Assembly (NCBI GenBank): GCA_023411375.1 | Contig: JAEYOW010000031.1 | Span: 1 to 35,003, forward strand | DNA length: 35,003 nucleotides | Direction of reading: 5' to 3' | DNA from: Bacillota bacterium | GTDB taxonomy: Bacteria; Bacillota; Clostridia; Christensenellales; Aristaeellaceae | Shown: positions 33,146 through 35,003 of the stretch, piece by piece | Position numbering within the stretch: position 1 is the first letter of the stretch | How the letters are laid out: every line of letters begins with the position of its first letter | Position numbers and translations under genes: made by a program | The notes under the pieces: generated by a model | What the model was told of the DNA's origin: nothing | The model's database searches: none | Seen by the model: only the letters and a program-made list of their open reading frames with translations

Positions 33146-35003
33146 TTGGGAATGATGGATGTATTTAAAAAGCTGTTTGGCCAAAGCAACGAGACCGAGG
33201 TCAAACGCCTGCAAAAGATCGCCGACCAGGTGCTGGCAAAGGAAGCCGAGTATCAGGCCCTGACCGACGCTCAGCTTCAGGCGAAGACCCCCGAGCTGAA
33301 GGAACGCCTCAAAAATGGAGAAACCCTCGACGATATCCTGCCCGACGCCTTCGCCGCCTGCCGTGAGGCCGCTGACCGCACCGTGGGCATGCGCCCTTAC
33401 CCCGTGCAGATCATCGGCGGCGTATGCCTGCATCAGGGCCGCATCGCGGAAATGAAGACCGGCGAGGGCAAAACGCTGGTCGCCACCTTGCCCGCCTACC
33501 TTAACGCGCTATCCGGCGAGGGCGTTCACATCGTCACCGTCAACGACTACCTGGCCCGGCGCGACAGCGAGTGGATGGGCAAAATTTACAGGTTTATGGG
33601 CCTTACCGTGGGCCTGATCGTTCACGATCTTGACAACGCCCAGCGCCGCGAGGCTTATGCCTGCGATATCACCTACGGCACCAACAATGAGATGGGCTTT
33701 GATTACCTGCGTGACAACATGGTTATCCATGAGCGCGACATGGTGCAGCGCGGGCATGTCTACGCCATCGTCGATGAGGTGGACTCCATCCTGATCGACG
33801 AGGCCCGCACGCCTCTCATCATCTCCGGCCAAGGGGACAAGTCCACCGACCTGTATGAAAAGGCCGACCGCTTTGTTGCCCGCCTGCGCAACGAGGAAGA
33901 CTATACCGTCGCCGAAAAGGAAAAGGCCGTTTCCCTCACCGAGCAGGGCATCTCCAAGTCACAGAAGGCTTTTAATGTGGAAAACATCGCCGACCTGGAC
34001 AACAGCGAGCTTTACCACCACATCCTCGCCGCGCTCAAGGCGCATGCCATCATGAAGCGCGACGTGGATTACGTGGTACAAAACGGCGAAGTCGTTATTG
34101 TGGACGAGTTCACCGGCCGCCTGATGGTCGGCCGCCGTTACTCGGACGGCCTTCATCAGGCCATCGAGGCCAAGGAGCACGTCAAGGTGGAGCGCGAAAG
34201 CAAGACGCTTGCGACCATCACCTTCCAGAACTATTTCCGCATGTACAAGAAGATCAGCGGCATGACCGGCACCGCAAAGACCGAGGAGGAGGAGTTCCAG
34301 GGCATCTACAACCTCGACGTGGTGCAGATTCCCACCAACAAGCCCATGATTCGCAAGGATATGAACGACATGGTCTACAAGACCAGGCGCGGCAAGTTTT
34401 GCGCCGTGGTGGAGGAAATCGTCGCACGGCACGCAACCGGCCAGCCGATTCTGGTTGGTACCGTCAACGTGGAAACCAGCGAGATGCTGAGCCACCTGAT
34501 TAAACTGCGCGGCGTTCCCCACGAGGTTCTCAACGCAAAGAATCACCAGAAGGAAGCCGAGATTGTCGCGCAGGCGGGCCATGTGGGCGCGGTCACCATC
34601 GCCACCAACATGGCGGGCCGCGGCACGGATATCCTGCTTGGCGGCAACCCGGACTTTCTCGCCCGGCGCGCCATGCGGCAAGAGGACTATCCCGACGAAA
34701 TCATCGAGGCCGCGACCGGCCATAACGAAAACGTAGAACAGAACATTCTGGACGCCCGCAAGCGCTACCGCGAGCTTTACGACGGCTTCCGCAAGGAAAC
34801 CGACGCCGAGCACGAGCGTGTAATGGCCGTGGGCGGGCTGCACATCATCGGCACCGAGCGCCACGAGAGCCGCCGAATCGACAACCAGCTGCGTGGCCGT
34901 TCCGGCCGCCAGGGTGACCCGGGTTCGTCCCGTTTCTACCTGTCGCTGGAAGACAACCTGATGCGCATCTTCGCCTCCGACTGGGTGCAGAAGGCGATGC
35001 GCA
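33146..35003 (+). CDS. secA: SecA preprotein translocase ATPase, 3' end cut off by the window
   Basis: About 619 of ~900 residues are present. SecA drives proteins through the SecYEG channel. Seen here: GMRPYPVQIIGG, Walker A MKTGEGKT, VTVNDYLARRD, Walker B IVDEVDSILIDEARTPL, the helical KAHAIMKRDVDYVV region, YFRMYKKISGMTGTAKTE and the second motor domain TNMAGRGTDILLGGNP through GRSGRQGDPGSSRFYLS. TTG 33146 lies 10 bases after AAGGAG and gives the MG start usual for Firmicutes; ATG 33152 or 33155 would be 16-19 bases from that site. The C-terminal zinc region is outside the window. Own promoter, first gene of its unit as far as visible. Confidence 0.95.
   Translation, partial: MGMMDVFKKLFGQSNETEVKRLQKIADQVLAKEAEYQALTDAQLQAKTPELKERLKNGETLDDILPDAFAACREAADRTVGMRPYPVQIIGGVCLHQGRIAEMKTGEGKTLVATLPAYLNALSGEGVHIVTVNDYLARRDSEWMGKIYRFMGLTVGLIVHDLDNAQRREAYACDITYGTNNEMGFDYLRDNMVIHERDMVQRGHVYAIVDEVDSILIDEARTPLIISGQGDKSTDLYEKADRFVARLRNEEDYTVAEKEKAVSLTEQGISKSQKAFNVENIADLDNSELYHHILAALKAHAIMKRDVDYVVQNGEVVIVDEFTGRLMVGRRYSDGLHQAIEAKEHVKVERESKTLATITFQNYFRMYKKISGMTGTAKTEEEEFQGIYNLDVVQIPTNKPMIRKDMNDMVYKTRRGKFCAVVEEIVARHATGQPILVGTVNVETSEMLSHLIKLRGVPHEVLNAKNHQKEAEIVAQAGHVGAVTIATNMAGRGTDILLGGNPDFLARRAMRQEDYPDEIIEAATGHNENVEQNILDARKRYRELYDGFRKETDAEHERVMAVGGLHIIGTERHESRRIDNQLRGRSGRQGDPGSSRFYLSLEDNLMRIFASDWVQKAMR

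Noticed and set aside
1..35003. CRISPR arrays, insertion sequences, prophage genes, tRNA or rRNA genes
   Set aside because: None of the repeats is regularly spaced, and no transposase, integrase or structural RNA pattern was seen on either strand.

Overview
The window reads as one strand-mixed stretch of a GC-rich (roughly 60% by eye) Firmicute of the class Clostridia. Supporting signs are strong AGGAGG-type ribosome binding sites, TTGACA/TATAAT promoters with 17-18 bp spacers, YesM/YesN-type two-component genes, a Fur/PerR-type regulator, a HelD-type motor and clostridial sugar ABC transporters. The solute-binding proteins have plain secretory signal peptides without a lipobox. From memory this fits Christensenellales-like gut bacteria better than most Clostridia, but that placement is a low-confidence inference. 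I see no rRNA, tRNA, CRISPR array, insertion sequence or phage gene.

Layout. (1) 1-1555: 3' part of an extracellular solute-binding-like protein, clearly more AT-rich than everything after it. (2) 1647-11191: housekeeping and orphan genes. These are a DUF6020-like membrane protein (minus), a short alanyl-tRNA synthetase without the usual C-terminal domain, a HelD-like RNA polymerase-recycling motor behind a structured leader, a minus-strand pair of a cysteine-cluster protein and an HI0933-family flavoprotein, and an RluA-family pseudouridine synthase. (3) 11417-22834: a sugar-sensing and uptake block. A minus-strand mglBAC-type galactose/glucose importer lies near a plus-strand five-gene operon: AraC regulator, YesN-type response regulator, YesM/LytS-type kinase, a membrane-anchored periplasmic-binding-like protein and a second MglB-like binding protein. 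A hexapeptide acetyltransferase and a VOC-fold protein sit between them. (4) 22914-29428: an arabinose-polysaccharide locus with a GH51 arabinofuranosidase, an AraNPQ-like ABC importer and a divergent LacI-family regulator. Its promoters carry a perfect 20-bp palindrome and several degenerate TTTGTnYGTAC words. (5) 29530-32912: an ECF sigma factor with its anti-sigma factor, a secreted PIG-L deacetylase and a Fur-family regulator. (6) 33146-end: the 5' part of secA.

How the parts may work together. The plus-strand operon looks like a binding-protein-coupled two-component system: an exported sugar-binding protein could report ligand to the kinase, whose AraC-type response regulator would switch on the nearby mgl importer, whose promoter has no good -35 box. 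In the arabinose locus the LacI-type protein probably represses both itself and the importer from back-to-back promoters, while the GH51 enzyme has its own promoter with related sites. In both importer operons the binding-protein gene is followed by strong hairpins, a common way to make more binding protein than permease or ATPase.
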